Below are positions 46,848 through 59,039 of a DNA stretch of 64,000 bases, one piece after another (positions within the stretch are counted from its first letter, which is position 1; each line of letters begins with the position of its first letter). A program made the position numbers and the translations under genes. This DNA is from Streptococcus oralis Uo5 (GTDB lineage: Bacteria; Bacillota; Bacilli; Lactobacillales; Streptococcaceae), in the NCBI RefSeq assembly GCF_000253155.1, contig NC_015291.1:1025001-1089000 (forward strand), read 5' to 3'. Below the pieces are notes generated by a model. The model saw only the letters and a list, made by a program, of their open reading frames with translations, ran no database searches and had not been told where the DNA came from.

Positions 46848-48611
46848 TTAGAAGTCAAAGAATTCCATTGCTTTCTTTAAGAGTAATTCCGTATATTCCG
46901 GATCGTCTTGAGCCGTTGTGACTTGTGACTGGACCATTTCAAGATCATCAGTTATCATGCCATCTGCGCCGAGGCGAACAGCTTTATCAAATGCCTCCGA
47001 ACCATTTACGGTCCAAACATAGAGTCTCTGATCAGTTGTCCAGAGTTTATTGACAAAGTATTCATCCAAAGTTGAGTACTCCATAGTATAACCCGTTGCC
47101 TTGGTTCTTGGGAAGATACTGTTATAGGGGAGAATGAAGTAAACTGGAATTTCAGAATCATAAGTCAACACTTTATCAATCACATGGTAGTCTAGTGATT
47201 GCATCTGATGTCCATATTTCTTGATAGTCGCCCCATACTTTTCGAGGAAATGGTCCATCATTTGCGGACTATCTTTTTTACTGGTCTTAATCTCAATCAG
47301 CAATTTTTGGTTTAAAGCATTTGCTCGTTCTAAATAGACATCAAAGCTTGAAATCTTTGTTTGATAACCATTCTCGTAAATATCTGTATTTGTTAATTCA
47401 TCCAGAGTCAAATCTTGCGGTGTAGCATTAATACCTGTTAAATTTTTGAGGTTGGCATCGTGCATCATCACGAACTGACCGTCTTTCGTTTCCTGAACAT
47501 CCATTTCGATGAGATCTGGTTTTAGTTGAGCTGTTTTTTCTAAAGACTGCACAGTATTTTGAACACCGTTTTTATTACTTACTCCTCTGTGCGAAATCAC
47601 TAAAGGTGTATTGGTATCCGGAGATTCCAGATAAACGTAGCCTTCTATCGCAAAGAAGATGCTTGCACACCCCATAACACCCCATCTCATCAGATGATCT
47701 TTCTTTCGCCTTGGCATGATCTCTAGCTCTTCTCCTGTCAGGAAGGAAACAAACTTCACTAGGAAATAAGTCAGAGTCATATAATGGAAATTTTTAATCA
47801 AGACAAAATTAATCACACCGAGAATCAAGGATTCTTTTTGAGTTAGATTATCCATCACTGCTTGCGCAAAAAGCAAGGGAATTAACAAACCAAAGAAGAA
47901 GAAATAGGTTTTAATGATAATGAGTAAAAGATGCCAAGAGAAGAAAAGAACGTTTTTCTTCGTCTTTTGGAGACTATATTTCACACTTTCTCTTACTGTC
48001 TTTCTTTCAAAGAGAATCTTAGGCAGGGCAAACATAAATCTGACAGAAATATAGAGTAAGATCCAAGCGGATGCTATGAAAATCAGTCCTACCAGCCAAT
48101 GCTTACCTTCCCAATAATTCACAATAAAATCCGGGATAATAATTTTGTTGAGGTAATAGATTTTTAAGATCTTACGGATGAACGGGAAAAGCATAGCAAT
48201 GTAAAAAAAGACAAAAGCCATCTTACAAAAGCTCAATCGCTTAACGAATAGAAAGCTCTGGTGAAATACTTTTCTACTGTACTCAATTAAAGTTCTCTTT
48301 TCATGATAGAGAAGGTGACGAGCCCCGATAAACAAAAGACAGATCTGGAAATAGGCAACCAGGAGATTGATTGCAATTAAGATAAGAAAGGCTAAACTGA
48401 TAAAAGGCGAGCCTTGTATAATCGCCCAAAAGTTATTGTAGGAGATAAACAAGTAACCAGTTTGTCTCAGAAGCATGCCAGCAATCCATGAATTCAATGG
48501 TAGCCAGACAAACTCAACCATCATAAATATCAAGAAAAATAGAAATAAAATCTTATCTAGGTTATAGTATATCTTCCTAAAACCTAGCTTTTTAGGTTTT
48601 TCAGGTTTCAT
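46848..48611 (-). CDS. Membrane glycerophosphodiester phosphodiesterase (GlpQ type)
   Basis: Residues 1 to about 325 form a multispanning membrane domain; the rest is an extracytoplasmic GDPD TIM barrel with HRGVSNKNGVQNT, the metal-binding EMDVQ and HDANLKNLTG. It would cleave glycerophosphodiesters; pneumococcal GlpQ is reported to release choline from glycerophosphocholine. Its place two genes from the choline operon fits that, but substrate is inferred. A GTG two codons upstream is in frame; GGAG fits ATG 48611. Confidence 0.88.
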   Translation of the reverse strand: MKPEKPKKLGFRKIYYNLDKILFLFFLIFMMVEFVWLPLNSWIAGMLLRQTGYLFISYNNFWAIIQGSPFISLAFLILIAINLLVAYFQICLLFIGARHLLYHEKRTLIEYSRKVFHQSFLFVKRLSFCKMAFVFFYIAMLFPFIRKILKIYYLNKIIIPDFIVNYWEGKHWLVGLIFIASAWILLYISVRFMFALPKILFERKTVRESVKYSLQKTKKNVLFFSWHLLLIIIKTYFFFFGLLIPLLFAQAVMDNLTQKESLILGVINFVLIKNFHYMTLTYFLVKFVSFLTGEELEIMPRRKKDHLMRWGVMGCASIFFAIEGYVYLESPDTNTPLVISHRGVSNKNGVQNTVQSLEKTAQLKPDLIEMDVQETKDGQFVMMHDANLKNLTGINATPQDLTLDELTNTDIYENGYQTKISSFDVYLERANALNQKLLIEIKTSKKDSPQMMDHFLEKYGATIKKYGHQMQSLDYHVIDKVLTYDSEIPVYFILPYNSIFPRTKATGYTMEYSTLDEYFVNKLWTTDQRLYVWTVNGSEAFDKAVRLGADGMITDDLEMVQSQVTTAQDDPEYTELLLKKAMEFFDF

Positions 48612-48619
48612 AGGCACTC

Positions 48620-49213
48620 CTAGTCTAAAAATTGGGATAAATCTAAGCCACCGAAAGGATTATTCATAGAAAAACTACTCTGGTCATCTATTAATAGCTT
48701 TCCTTCATCCGATTCCAAAAAAGCTTCGTAAACACGCGCCGTCATGCGGGCATCTTCTAAACTATTATGAGACTTCCCGTGAAATCCTAAAAAATTCGCT
48801 ACAGTTTGCAATTTAAGATTGGCTATGCCGTGTAGATCAGAACTACGGCGTTCAAAAGCCTCCTCATATAGATCAACCTTATACTGGTCACGATAATCAA
48901 TACCGTGCTCCAAGAGAATAGGCAAATCACTCTTAGCTGCATTGTAACCAACGATAGGTAAGTCACCAACAAATGCTTGAAAGTCCTTTAAAACTTGTTC
49001 TACCTTTGGCGCATCTTTCAAGGTTTCAGCTGTGATTCCAGTCAAACCATTGATAAAACTCTTTAAAGGGGCTGTAGTATAAACATAAGAATCAAAAGCA
49101 GCACTTTCTTGTCCATCTTGAAAGCGGACTGCCGATACTTGAATTAAATGGGTAACCCCCTCGTGTTGATTGAATTCCAAATCAAAGGAGATATAATCTC
49201 TTAATTTTTCCAT
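48620..49213 (-). CDS. DnaQ-family 3'-5' exonuclease
   Basis: The 197-residue protein has the three DEDDh exonuclease motifs: FDLEFN (Exo I, D-x-E), VGYNAAKSDLPIL (Exo II) and HNSLEDARMT (Exo III with His and Asp). It resembles the proofreading epsilon domain, but stand-alone members may degrade RNA or short DNA. It lies 8 nt upstream of the GlpQ-type gene and is probably co-transcribed. Confidence 0.88.
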   Translation of the reverse strand: MEKLRDYISFDLEFNQHEGVTHLIQVSAVRFQDGQESAAFDSYVYTTAPLKSFINGLTGITAETLKDAPKVEQVLKDFQAFVGDLPIVGYNAAKSDLPILLEHGIDYRDQYKVDLYEEAFERRSSDLHGIANLKLQTVANFLGFHGKSHNSLEDARMTARVYEAFLESDEGKLLIDDQSSFSMNNPFGGLDLSQFLD

Positions 49214-49294
49214 TATTTACCTCAATTACTACCCAAACTAAACTATAAATAATAAAAGAAGCCATTAGGTTAGTGAGTAACCCAAACAGCTTCT

Positions 49295-49789
49295 TTATTT
49301 TCCTCCAAAAAGGCGAGCAAAAAAGCCTTTTTTGGTTGCTTGGACTTCTTCTTTTGCTTGGTCCAACTCGAGTTTCAAGGTTTCTTGATCCTTCATAGCT
49401 TGAAGAGTTAACTGTTGCTGTTGATCCAACTGTTTGTCCTTTTCTGCAATCTGACGGTCTTTGATGCGCATCTGCTCATCTTTTTCTGTCAACTGCTGGT
49501 CCTTGGCCTTGAGTTGCTCGTACAATCGAAGAATTTCAGCATTCTTCTCATCGACCAAGATTTCCATCAGTTCGCGTTGTTTGACATCATCACTGACTGG
49601 TTCATCTTCAAAAATCGTTTTTTTGTAGATTTCTTCTAGCTTGATTAAGCCACTTCGAGTAACTACAGTTACACCTTTGTCATTTTTTTTCGTGTCCTCT
49701 TCTGGAAGTTCTTTGACACGATTGTTGATTGCTTGACGAGATAATCCTAAGACCTCTGCAATCTCACTGACGGTCATTTCAATACTCAT
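49295..49789 (-). CDS. rocS: RocS-like chromosome segregation regulator
   Basis: The 164-residue protein has an N-terminal helix-turn-helix (MTVSEIAEVLGLSRQAINNR), a long coiled coil at about 75-145 built on DKQLxEKDEQ-type heptads, and a C-terminal amphipathic tail FFARLFGGK. This DUF536 architecture and locus match pneumococcal RocS, which tethers nucleoid DNA to the membrane. Plasmid-type replication regulators share the family, so function rests on synteny. Confidence 0.85.
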   Translation of the reverse strand: MSIEMTVSEIAEVLGLSRQAINNRVKELPEEDTKKNDKGVTVVTRSGLIKLEEIYKKTIFEDEPVSDDVKQRELMEILVDEKNAEILRLYEQLKAKDQQLTEKDEQMRIKDRQIAEKDKQLDQQQQLTLQAMKDQETLKLELDQAKEEVQATKKGFFARLFGGK

Positions 49790-49865
49790 AATATCCTCTG
49801 AAACGTTTTCTAGCTTTTCTTTATTTAAATCTTATCATAAGCTAGATAAACTGTCAAATTTCCGC

Positions 49866-50558
49866 TTAATCCAAGGCCTTTAAAAAGGCTAGTAAGACTT
49901 GGGCAGAACGACGTCCAGCTTCAATGATAAACTCATCAAATGAGATAGAAGCTTCGTGATTGGCATTGTCACTCATAGCACGAATGACTAAGAAAGGTAG
50001 GCCAAGGGCCTGAGCCGCTTGAGCAATGGCTGCACCCTCCATTTCAACAGCTAAAACATCTGGAAAGTGGGATTTGATACTAGCAATCTTATCCTCCCCA
50101 GCTATAAAGCTATCTCCTGTAGCAATCAAGCCTAGATGCCAGGTCAGTTCTAACTGAGATAAGTTTTCTTTAATCCTAGCGATAAACTTCTTATCAGATT
50201 CAAAGTAAAGAGGTTGACCAGCCATTTGGCCATAAGCATAACCAAAAGCAGTCACATCCACATCATGGTAAGCTAGTCTATCTGCAATCACGACATCACC
50301 AACAGCAATCCCTTCGGCAAGAGCACCTGCTGATCCTGTATTGATGATAGCTTCTACCTGAAAATGGTCAGCTAGAATAGCTACACTCATAGCCGACATG
50401 ACCTTCCCAATCCCACTCTGAACTAGAACGACTTCTGTATTGCCAACAGAGCCAGTGTAGTAAGTATTTCCGAGAATTTGGACTTCTTGAGGTTTATCCA
50501 AATTCTGAGTTAAATATACGAGTTCTTCTGGCATGGCAGCAATGATTCCAATTTTCAT
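49866..50558 (-). CDS. mtnN: MTA/SAH nucleosidase (Pfs)
   Basis: MtnN cleaves methylthioadenosine and S-adenosylhomocysteine, giving the AI-2 precursor in the second case. The 230-residue phosphorylase-fold enzyme has MKIGIIAAMPEEL, INTGSAG, the substrate loop VEMEGAAIAQAA and the catalytic Asp in MSDNANHEA. AAAGG precedes ATG 50558. It lies 15 nt after macP. Confidence 0.96.
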   Translation of the reverse strand: MKIGIIAAMPEELVYLTQNLDKPQEVQILGNTYYTGSVGNTEVVLVQSGIGKVMSAMSVAILADHFQVEAIINTGSAGALAEGIAVGDVVIADRLAYHDVDVTAFGYAYGQMAGQPLYFESDKKFIARIKENLSQLELTWHLGLIATGDSFIAGEDKIASIKSHFPDVLAVEMEGAAIAQAAQALGLPFLVIRAMSDNANHEASISFDEFIIEAGRRSAQVLLAFLKALD

Positions 50559-50573
50559 TTCAAGTCCTTTCAA

Positions 50574-50885
50574 TTACAAGAGTTTCATCGCTAAAATTAA
50601 CAAAATCAAAAGTAGGATGACTGCAAACAAGATACGATTGAGTTTCGAATTAAAAACATTTCTCTTGGTATTCTCAATGCGGCGACTCTTATGAATCGTT
50701 GGCTCTACTTCGATTGTTAAGGTATCTTGACTAAAACCGTGGTCTCTAGAGCGTGAATAACCAAAATGTTGTGAAGACGTTGGTAGGATCTTTGTTTCCT
50801 CATCATCTTGAAGAGGTGGTCCTGAGATTTTCTCACCTCGGTTGGCACGTTCAATCATTTCGTCTGTTAATAAAGGTTTTCCCAT
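50574..50885 (-). CDS. macP: PBP2a cofactor MacP
   Basis: MacP is the membrane-anchored activator of PBP2a in septal/peripheral peptidoglycan synthesis, phosphorylated by StkP in pneumococcus. The 103-residue protein has a soluble N-terminus starting [20 protein letters not shown], a candidate phospho-Thr at 31 (EETKILP), a basic stretch and one membrane helix near the C-terminus. The order nudF-macP-mtnN matches pneumococcus. Confidence 0.9.
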   Translation of the reverse strand: MGKPLLTDEMIERANRGEKISGPPLQDDEETKILPTSSQHFGYSRSRDHGFSQDTLTIEVEPTIHKSRRIENTKRNVFNSKLNRILFAVILLLILLILAMKLL

Positions 50886-50896
50886 GGGTTTCTCCT

Positions 50897-51442
50897 CTAT
50901 TTCTTTTGTAGTTCCCAGTACTGGATCGCCATAATGGTCTTGGCATCACAGATATGACCTGACTGGATCAGGTTCTTGGCTTCCTCTAGGCTTACTTCTA
51001 GGACTTCCAAGGTTTCATCATCATCTTGTGGGCGAGGATTTTCCACCTTGACCAAATCACTAGCGAGGTAGAGTTTTAGTTTTTCATTACAAAATCCAAT
51101 CGCAGAATAAAAATCGTACAATAGTTCTAACTTAGCCGTGTAGGCAACTTCTTCTTCCAATTCACGAAGTGCCGCCGCCATTGGATCAGCATTTTCACCA
51201 AGTTCAAGTTTACCAGCAGGAATCTCATAAGAAACCGCCTCGATAGCCTTTCGGTATTGCTTAACGAGAACGATTTTGTCCTCAGCTGTCACAGCTAGTA
51301 CACAAACAGCTCCATTGTGAAAAATCAAGTCACGTTGGGCAGTACCCTTTCCTTCTGGTAGTTCCACCTGATCTTGTACTAGTTTGAAAATAGGACCTTG
51401 ATAGATTTCCTTCCGACTAATCGTTTTTTCTTCAAATTCCAT
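50897..51442 (-). CDS. Nudix hydrolase, ADP-ribose pyrophosphatase type
   Basis: This 181-residue Nudix protein resembles NudF ADP-ribose pyrophosphatases, with PAGKLELGE and RELEEEVAY. Compared with the GX5EX7REUXEEXGU signature, the first spacer has nine residues, and the last glycine is alanine. The core RE and EE residues remain, so activity is plausible. It starts 9 nt after glmU. Confidence 0.88.
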   Translation of the reverse strand: MEFEEKTISRKEIYQGPIFKLVQDQVELPEGKGTAQRDLIFHNGAVCVLAVTAEDKIVLVKQYRKAIEAVSYEIPAGKLELGENADPMAAALRELEEEVAYTAKLELLYDFYSAIGFCNEKLKLYLASDLVKVENPRPQDDDETLEVLEVSLEEAKNLIQSGHICDAKTIMAIQYWELQKK

Positions 51443-51451
51443 GACAAACTC

Positions 51452-52846
<1,395 letters not shown>

Positions 52847-52988
52847 CTAGAAATTCCCTTATATTATACCATAATTTAGTTTCTTAGGAGTAAACAAACA
52901 GAGAAATAGGGAAAAGACGCCCATTTATTCACTTTTTTCGATGTTTTCTTTGTATTTTTTTTATCTATTTACGTTAAACTATTTAGAT

Positions 52989-53789
52989 ATGGGAAAAAAG
53001 ATTCATCCAGCTATTATTTTTACTTTATTTACTATATTTATAGCTATTTTGATCCTCAATAGACCAACTTATGAAGACCATCCTGTCAAGTCAAAACCCA
53101 ATGCAGTCCAGGTTGAAAATCAGGCCTTGCATAATCTTGACAAGCCTATCATTGATGTCTCTGGTTGGCAAAGACCTGAGGAAATCAACTACGATACCTT
53201 GTCTCAAAATATTTCTGGTGTTATTGTTCGTGTCCACAATGGGGCTCAGCATACTGAAACAAATAATGCCGCCCATGCCAATGGTGTCGATAAAGCCTAT
53301 AAAAATCACATTTCAGAATTTCAAAAGCGGAATGTTCCAGTTGCTGTTTATGCCTATCTAGCTAGCCCCAGCAAGGAAGAAATGGAAAAAGCTGCTGAGG
53401 TTTTCTACAATGCTGCTTCTCCATACAACCCTAGTTACTACTGGCTTGATGTTGAAGAAAAAACAATGTCTGATATGAACGAAGGTGTTGAAGCTTTTCG
53501 AGCTAAACTAGAAGCTCTTGGCGCTAAAAATATCGGAATTTACATTGGTGTTTATTTCATGCAAGAGCATAGTATCAATACAGATAAGTTCTCTGCTGTC
53601 TGGATTCCATCTTATGGAACAGATTCAGGTTACTTTGAAACCACGCCTAATACTGATTTAGACTATGACCTCCATCAATATACTTCAAAAGGAAGAATTG
53701 CTGGATTTGAACATCATTTAGATATTAATCTCATTTCTACCTTGAAGGAAAAAGAAGAAACCTTCAGAAAACTATTTTTAAGACCATAA
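52989..53789 (+). CDS. GH25 lysozyme-family protein
   Basis: The 266-residue protein has a signal anchor (residues 7-24) then a GH25 muramidase barrel: IDVSGWQ (catalytic Asp), YWLDVEEK and a final DINLIS. No choline-binding repeats, unlike LytC. It may be a membrane-held cell-wall hydrolase. The frame is open from 52941, but MGKKIHPA at 52989 is the natural signal start. No ribosome-binding site is visible and TAAACT lies only 8 nt upstream, so the mRNA may be leaderless. Confidence 0.85.
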   Translation: MGKKIHPAIIFTLFTIFIAILILNRPTYEDHPVKSKPNAVQVENQALHNLDKPIIDVSGWQRPEEINYDTLSQNISGVIVRVHNGAQHTETNNAAHANGVDKAYKNHISEFQKRNVPVAVYAYLASPSKEEMEKAAEVFYNAASPYNPSYYWLDVEEKTMSDMNEGVEAFRAKLEALGAKNIGIYIGVYFMQEHSINTDKFSAVWIPSYGTDSGYFETTPNTDLDYDLHQYTSKGRIAGFEHHLDINLISTLKEKEETFRKLFLRP

Positions 53790-53827
53790 GACAAGTGAAA
53801 ATTGCTCTCTTTTTCACTTGTTTTTTC
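53790..53827 (+). terminator. Terminator after GH25 gene
   Basis: ACAAGTGAAAA / TTTTCACTTGTTTTTT hairpin. Confidence 0.88.
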
Positions 53828-53892
53828 ATTTTCTTCTCGTCTGTGTTATAATTGATAGAATAGAGAAAGAATTTTATGAAGTTGAGGATTTT

Positions 53893-54738
53893 ATGATGTT
53901 TTCATGGATTGCAAGAGTTATTAAAGGAATCGTCATCGCCTTAGGATTTATCCTACCCGGAATTTCTGGCGGTGTTTTAGCAGCTATTTTGGGAATTTAC
54001 GAGCGAATGATTAGCTTTCTGGCTCATCCCTTTAAGGATTTTAAAGAGAATGTCCTATACTTTATCCCAGTAGCAATCGGGATGTTGCTAGGCATTGGTT
54101 TGTTTTCTTATCCAATCGAGTATCTGCTAGAAAATTACCAAGTCTATGTTTTATGGAGTTTTGCTGGAGCTATCATCGGTACAGTTCCTAGCCTCCTTAA
54201 AGAATCTACTCGAGAATCTGATCGTGACAAGATTGACCTAGTCTGGTTCTGGACTACCTTTATCCTTTCAGGCCTAGGACTCTACGCGCTAAACTTTGTT
54301 GTTGGTTCTCTCAGTGCTAGTTTCGCTAGTTTCATCTTAGCGGGTGCTCTTTTAGCTCTAGGTGTCTTGGTGCCTGGTTTAAGTCCGTCAAATCTACTCT
54401 TGATTTTAGGGCTGTACGCTCCAATGCTAACTGGTTTTAAGACCTTTGATTTATTCGGTACTTTTCTTCCTATCGGAATTGGTGCAGGTGCAACCCTCAT
54501 CATTTTTTCAAAATTAATGGACCATGCCTTGAACAACTACCACTCCCGTGTTTATCACTTTATTATTGGAATTGTGCTATCAAGCACCCTCTTGATTTTG
54601 ATTCCAAATGCTGGAAGTGCTGAAAGTATCCAATACACTGGACTTTCTATCGTGAGTTATGTTCTCATCGCCTTCTTCTTTGCACTTGGCATTTGGCTTG
54701 GTATCTGGATGAGTCAATTGGAGGATAAGTATAAATAA
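53893..54738 (+). CDS. DUF368 membrane protein
   Basis: The 281-residue protein has about eight membrane helices and the DUF368 repeats LPGISGGVLA and VPGLSPSNLLL. Related proteins are proposed polyprenyl-phosphate flippases or are linked to envelope function; that is not shown here. GAGG lies 5 nt before ATG 53893. The following gene starts inside its stop codon. Confidence 0.88.
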   Translation: MMFSWIARVIKGIVIALGFILPGISGGVLAAILGIYERMISFLAHPFKDFKENVLYFIPVAIGMLLGIGLFSYPIEYLLENYQVYVLWSFAGAIIGTVPSLLKESTRESDRDKIDLVWFWTTFILSGLGLYALNFVVGSLSASFASFILAGALLALGVLVPGLSPSNLLLILGLYAPMLTGFKTFDLFGTFLPIGIGAGATLIIFSKLMDHALNNYHSRVYHFIIGIVLSSTLLILIPNAGSAESIQYTGLSIVSYVLIAFFFALGIWLGIWMSQLEDKYK

Positions 54739-55220
54739 TGGCAAAGAAAGTTAAGATTAAAAAAACCTTGGTCGAACAAATCTTGACCAAGGCGGGTATT
54801 GACCATACTGGTATTCAAATCAACGCGCTTGAGGGAGAACTTCCTTCGGAATATGATCGAACTCACATCTTTAAAACCTTGGCTCTATTAGGAGACAAAA
54901 CGGGGCCAATCATCGGAATCGTTCCCATAACAGCACACCTCGCTGAGAAAAAACTAGCAAAGGTTTCTGGTAATAAAAAAGTAAGCATGATTCCTCAAAA
55001 AGACCTAGAAAAAACGACAGGCTATATTCATGGGGCTAATAACCCCGTCGGCATTCGCCAAAAACATAATTATCCCATTTTTATTGATCAGACTGCTTTG
55101 GATTTAGACAAAATGATTGTCTCTGCTGGAGAAGTCGGGCACAGTATCATCATCCGACCTCAAGACTTAGCCAGCTTTGTAAAAGCGGACTTTGCTGACA
55201 TCTTGGAGGAAAACAACTGA
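54738..55220 (+). CDS. YbaK/EbsC family aminoacyl-tRNA deacylase
   Basis: The 160-residue protein has the YbaK/ProX-like fold: GDKTGPIIGIVPIT, KLAKVSGNKKVSMIP and the GYIHGANNPVGIRQ loop with GVSPFG-equivalent. Such proteins hydrolyse Cys-tRNA(Pro). One-base overlaps with both neighbours show a tightly coupled operon. Confidence 0.9.
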   Translation: MAKKVKIKKTLVEQILTKAGIDHTGIQINALEGELPSEYDRTHIFKTLALLGDKTGPIIGIVPITAHLAEKKLAKVSGNKKVSMIPQKDLEKTTGYIHGANNPVGIRQKHNYPIFIDQTALDLDKMIVSAGEVGHSIIIRPQDLASFVKADFADILEENN

Positions 55221-55843
55221 TGAAACTCTATTTTGTCCGTCATGGTCGGACTGTCTGGAATCTTGAAGGACGTTTTCAAGGTGCTAGCGGCGACTCTCCC
55301 CTTCTTCCAGAGTCCATTGACGTTTTAAAACAACTGGGGCAGTATCTCAAGGAAATTCCTTTTGATACGATTTATTCTAGTGATTTACCCAGAGCAGTTA
55401 AGTCTGCTGAAATTATCCAAAGTCAACTCCAGGCCCCTTGTCCTTTAAAAAGCATTCCTGACCTACGTGAATGGCAACTTGGAAAACTAGAGGGATTAAA
55501 AATCGCTACGCTCAATGCCATCTACCCACAACAAATCAAGGCCTTTCGCTCTAATCTGGCCCAGTTTGATACGAGGATGTTTGAAGCCGAATCTCTCTAC
55601 TCTACGACTCAGCGTACTATTCGATTTATCAAATCTCTGAAAGAAAGTCCGGCTGAAAGAATTTTGATTGTCGGGCATGGGGCAAATCTCACTGCTAGTC
55701 TACGCACTCTATTAGGTTATAAAGAGGCTCACCTTCGCAAAGATGGGGGCTTGGCAAATGCTAGTCTGACAGTTTTAGAGACCAATGATTTTGAATCCTT
55801 CACTCTGGAAAGATGGAATGACACTTCCTATCAAAGAAAATAA
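55220..55843 (+). CDS. Histidine phosphatase (phosphoglycerate mutase) family protein
   Basis: The 207-residue protein has the phospho-His in VRHGRTVWNLEGRFQG, the acidic DLREWQLGKLEG and the second catalytic His in VGHGANLTASL. Family members include cofactor-dependent mutases and broad phosphatases; this short, divergent type is more likely a phosphatase. Substrate unknown. Confidence 0.9.
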   Translation: MKLYFVRHGRTVWNLEGRFQGASGDSPLLPESIDVLKQLGQYLKEIPFDTIYSSDLPRAVKSAEIIQSQLQAPCPLKSIPDLREWQLGKLEGLKIATLNAIYPQQIKAFRSNLAQFDTRMFEAESLYSTTQRTIRFIKSLKESPAERILIVGHGANLTASLRTLLGYKEAHLRKDGGLANASLTVLETNDFESFTLERWNDTSYQRK

Positions 55844-55845
55844 TG

Positions 55846-55876
55846 GAACTTGATCTTAATAGTCAAGTTCTTTTTA
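55846..55876 (+). terminator. Terminator before lysS
   Basis: GAACTTGA / TCAAGTTC hairpin followed by TTTTT. Confidence 0.85.
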
Positions 55877-55972
55877 GTTTTCAAAGAATATCCGTGAATT
55901 TCTCTGCTATTTATGATAAAATGGGAGTATCGAAAAAAATGACTCATCGTATCAAATTTTGAGTAAAATTAG

Positions 55973-57472
<1,500 letters not shown>

Positions 57473-57480
57473 GCACTTAT

Positions 57481-57546
57481 CCTCTGGTACTTGCCAGGGG
57501 ATTTTCGATTCAAAAAGAGACTGAGAAAAACTCAATCTCTTTTCTT
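57481..57546. terminator. Two hairpins between lysS and the ABC operon
   Basis: CCTCTGG / CCAGGGG (57481-57500) is followed by AAAAGAGACTGAG / CTCAATCTCTTTTC (57513-57544), a bidirectional terminator for convergent genes. Confidence 0.8.
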
Positions 57547-58384
57547 ATTCTTGATTTTTAACTTGACTGGTGGCTACATCTTCCCCAAACCATTTCTGGC
57601 TGATTTCCTGGAATTTTCCTTCTTGGTATAGTGATACAAGGGCTTGATTCAGAGCAGCTAGCAAGGTTTTATCAGCAGGTCTAACACCCACTGCAAAAGC
57701 TTCACTTTCAAATCCAGCTGAAAAGACATTGTAGTCATTTAATATTCCTTCAGACTGGAGATAATAATTGGCATATACCCGGTCAATCAACAAGGCATCA
57801 ATCCGATCATTTTTCAAATCAATCAAGGCTTCATTGAAACTTTGGTATTGATTAGCCTTCTGGTCTTTCACTCGATTCTTGAGTAGTTCGGGTTGTCCTT
57901 CAAAATTCAAATAGCCAGAAGATCCTGCCTGGGCCCCTAGAACTTTGTCAGTCATAGCCTGAATTGAGTGGATATTTTGAGACTTTTTAGAGACCAAAAC
58001 TTGTTGATTTTCCATGTAAGGAATGGTAAAAGCAACCTTCTCTTTCCGTTCATCTGTAGCTGTATAGCCATTCCAGATGGCATCAATAGTACCGTTTTGT
58101 AGTTCGGTTTCTTTCATATCCCAGTCGATGGGTTGAAATTTAATCTTAATTCCTAGCTTTTCAGAGACAGCTTGGGCTAGGTCAATATCAAAGCCCGCAT
58201 ACTGGCCATTCTTTTCCTCAAATCCCATGGGAACAAAGGTATTGTCAAAGCCAATAGTAATGCTTCCCTGCTTTTGATATTTGGCCCAATTATCCTGATT
58301 TGGATCACTTGCCTTCTGCGTACAAGCCGTCAGGAAGAAGCTAAAGAACAGAGCAAGTACAAGGGCAATTTTCTTTCTCTTCAT
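57545..58384 (-). CDS. Amino acid ABC transporter, substrate-binding lipoprotein
   Basis: The 279-residue lipoprotein (lipobox LTACTQ) has the polar-amino-acid binding fold: TIGFDNTFVPMGFEEKNGQY, GFDIDLAQAV, AIWNGYTATDER and GAQAGSSG. The Arg in DER and the Asp near IDALLID should grip the amino acid backbone. The related pneumococcal protein is AatB. GGAGG fits ATG 58384. Exact substrate cannot be read. Confidence 0.9.
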   Translation of the reverse strand: MKRKKIALVLALFFSFFLTACTQKASDPNQDNWAKYQKQGSITIGFDNTFVPMGFEEKNGQYAGFDIDLAQAVSEKLGIKIKFQPIDWDMKETELQNGTIDAIWNGYTATDERKEKVAFTIPYMENQQVLVSKKSQNIHSIQAMTDKVLGAQAGSSGYLNFEGQPELLKNRVKDQKANQYQSFNEALIDLKNDRIDALLIDRVYANYYLQSEGILNDYNVFSAGFESEAFAVGVRPADKTLLAALNQALVSLYQEGKFQEISQKWFGEDVATSQVKNQE

Positions 58385-58399
58385 AGGCACCTCCTACTC

Positions 58400-59029
58400 C
58401 TACTTTGGATCAACCTTAAGGATCTGATCAGCAATGTTTTCCGCAAACTGAAGATCGTGGGTTACAACAATCTGAGTCATCCCACGCTCTTTATTTTGAA
58501 GGATAAGTTTTTCTACTTCTAATCGCAATTCTGGGTCTAAGGCTGATGTAGGCTCATCATATCCAATAATTTCTGGGTTTATCATCATGGCACGCGCTAA
58601 GGCCACCCGCTGTTTTTGCCCACCTGAAAGTGAGAATGGAAAGGCATCTGCGTGCCCAGCTAACCCAAGCTGTTCTAACAAACCACGCGCCTTCTTCTCA
58701 GCAACTTCCTTCTCCATGCTCATCGTTTTTATGGGCGACAGAGTTAAGTTATCTAGAACTGACAAATGCGGAAAGAGTTGAAAATCTTGGAAAACAAATC
58801 CAAGAAGATTGCGCTTTTCTAGTTCGTCTATAGCTAGCGATTCGCCGTTATAGTAGATTTCCCCAGAATCGATGGTTTCCAGTCCAGCTAGCATACGTAA
58901 TAGGGTTGTCTTTCCGCCTCCTGATGGACCTACGATTGCGAGGATTTGCTTTTCAGGAATAGATAGGCTGAAGTTGGTTAAGATTTGTTTGCCAGCAAAG
59001 GCCTTGTTAATGTTTCGTAATTCTAACAT
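58400..59029 (-). CDS. Amino acid ABC transporter, ATP-binding protein
   Basis: The 209-residue ATPase has Walker A GPSGGGKTT, signature LSGGQKQRVALARA, Walker B IIGYDEPTSALD and the H-loop VVTHD. It powers the permease encoded 10 nt upstream. GGAGG fits ATG 59029; a longer frame to 59068 overlaps the permease. Confidence 0.93.
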   Translation of the reverse strand: MLELRNINKAFAGKQILTNFSLSIPEKQILAIVGPSGGGKTTLLRMLAGLETIDSGEIYYNGESLAIDELEKRNLLGFVFQDFQLFPHLSVLDNLTLSPIKTMSMEKEVAEKKARGLLEQLGLAGHADAFPFSLSGGQKQRVALARAMMINPEIIGYDEPTSALDPELRLEVEKLILQNKERGMTQIVVTHDLQFAENIADQILKVDPK

Positions 59030-59039
59030 AGCAATCCTC

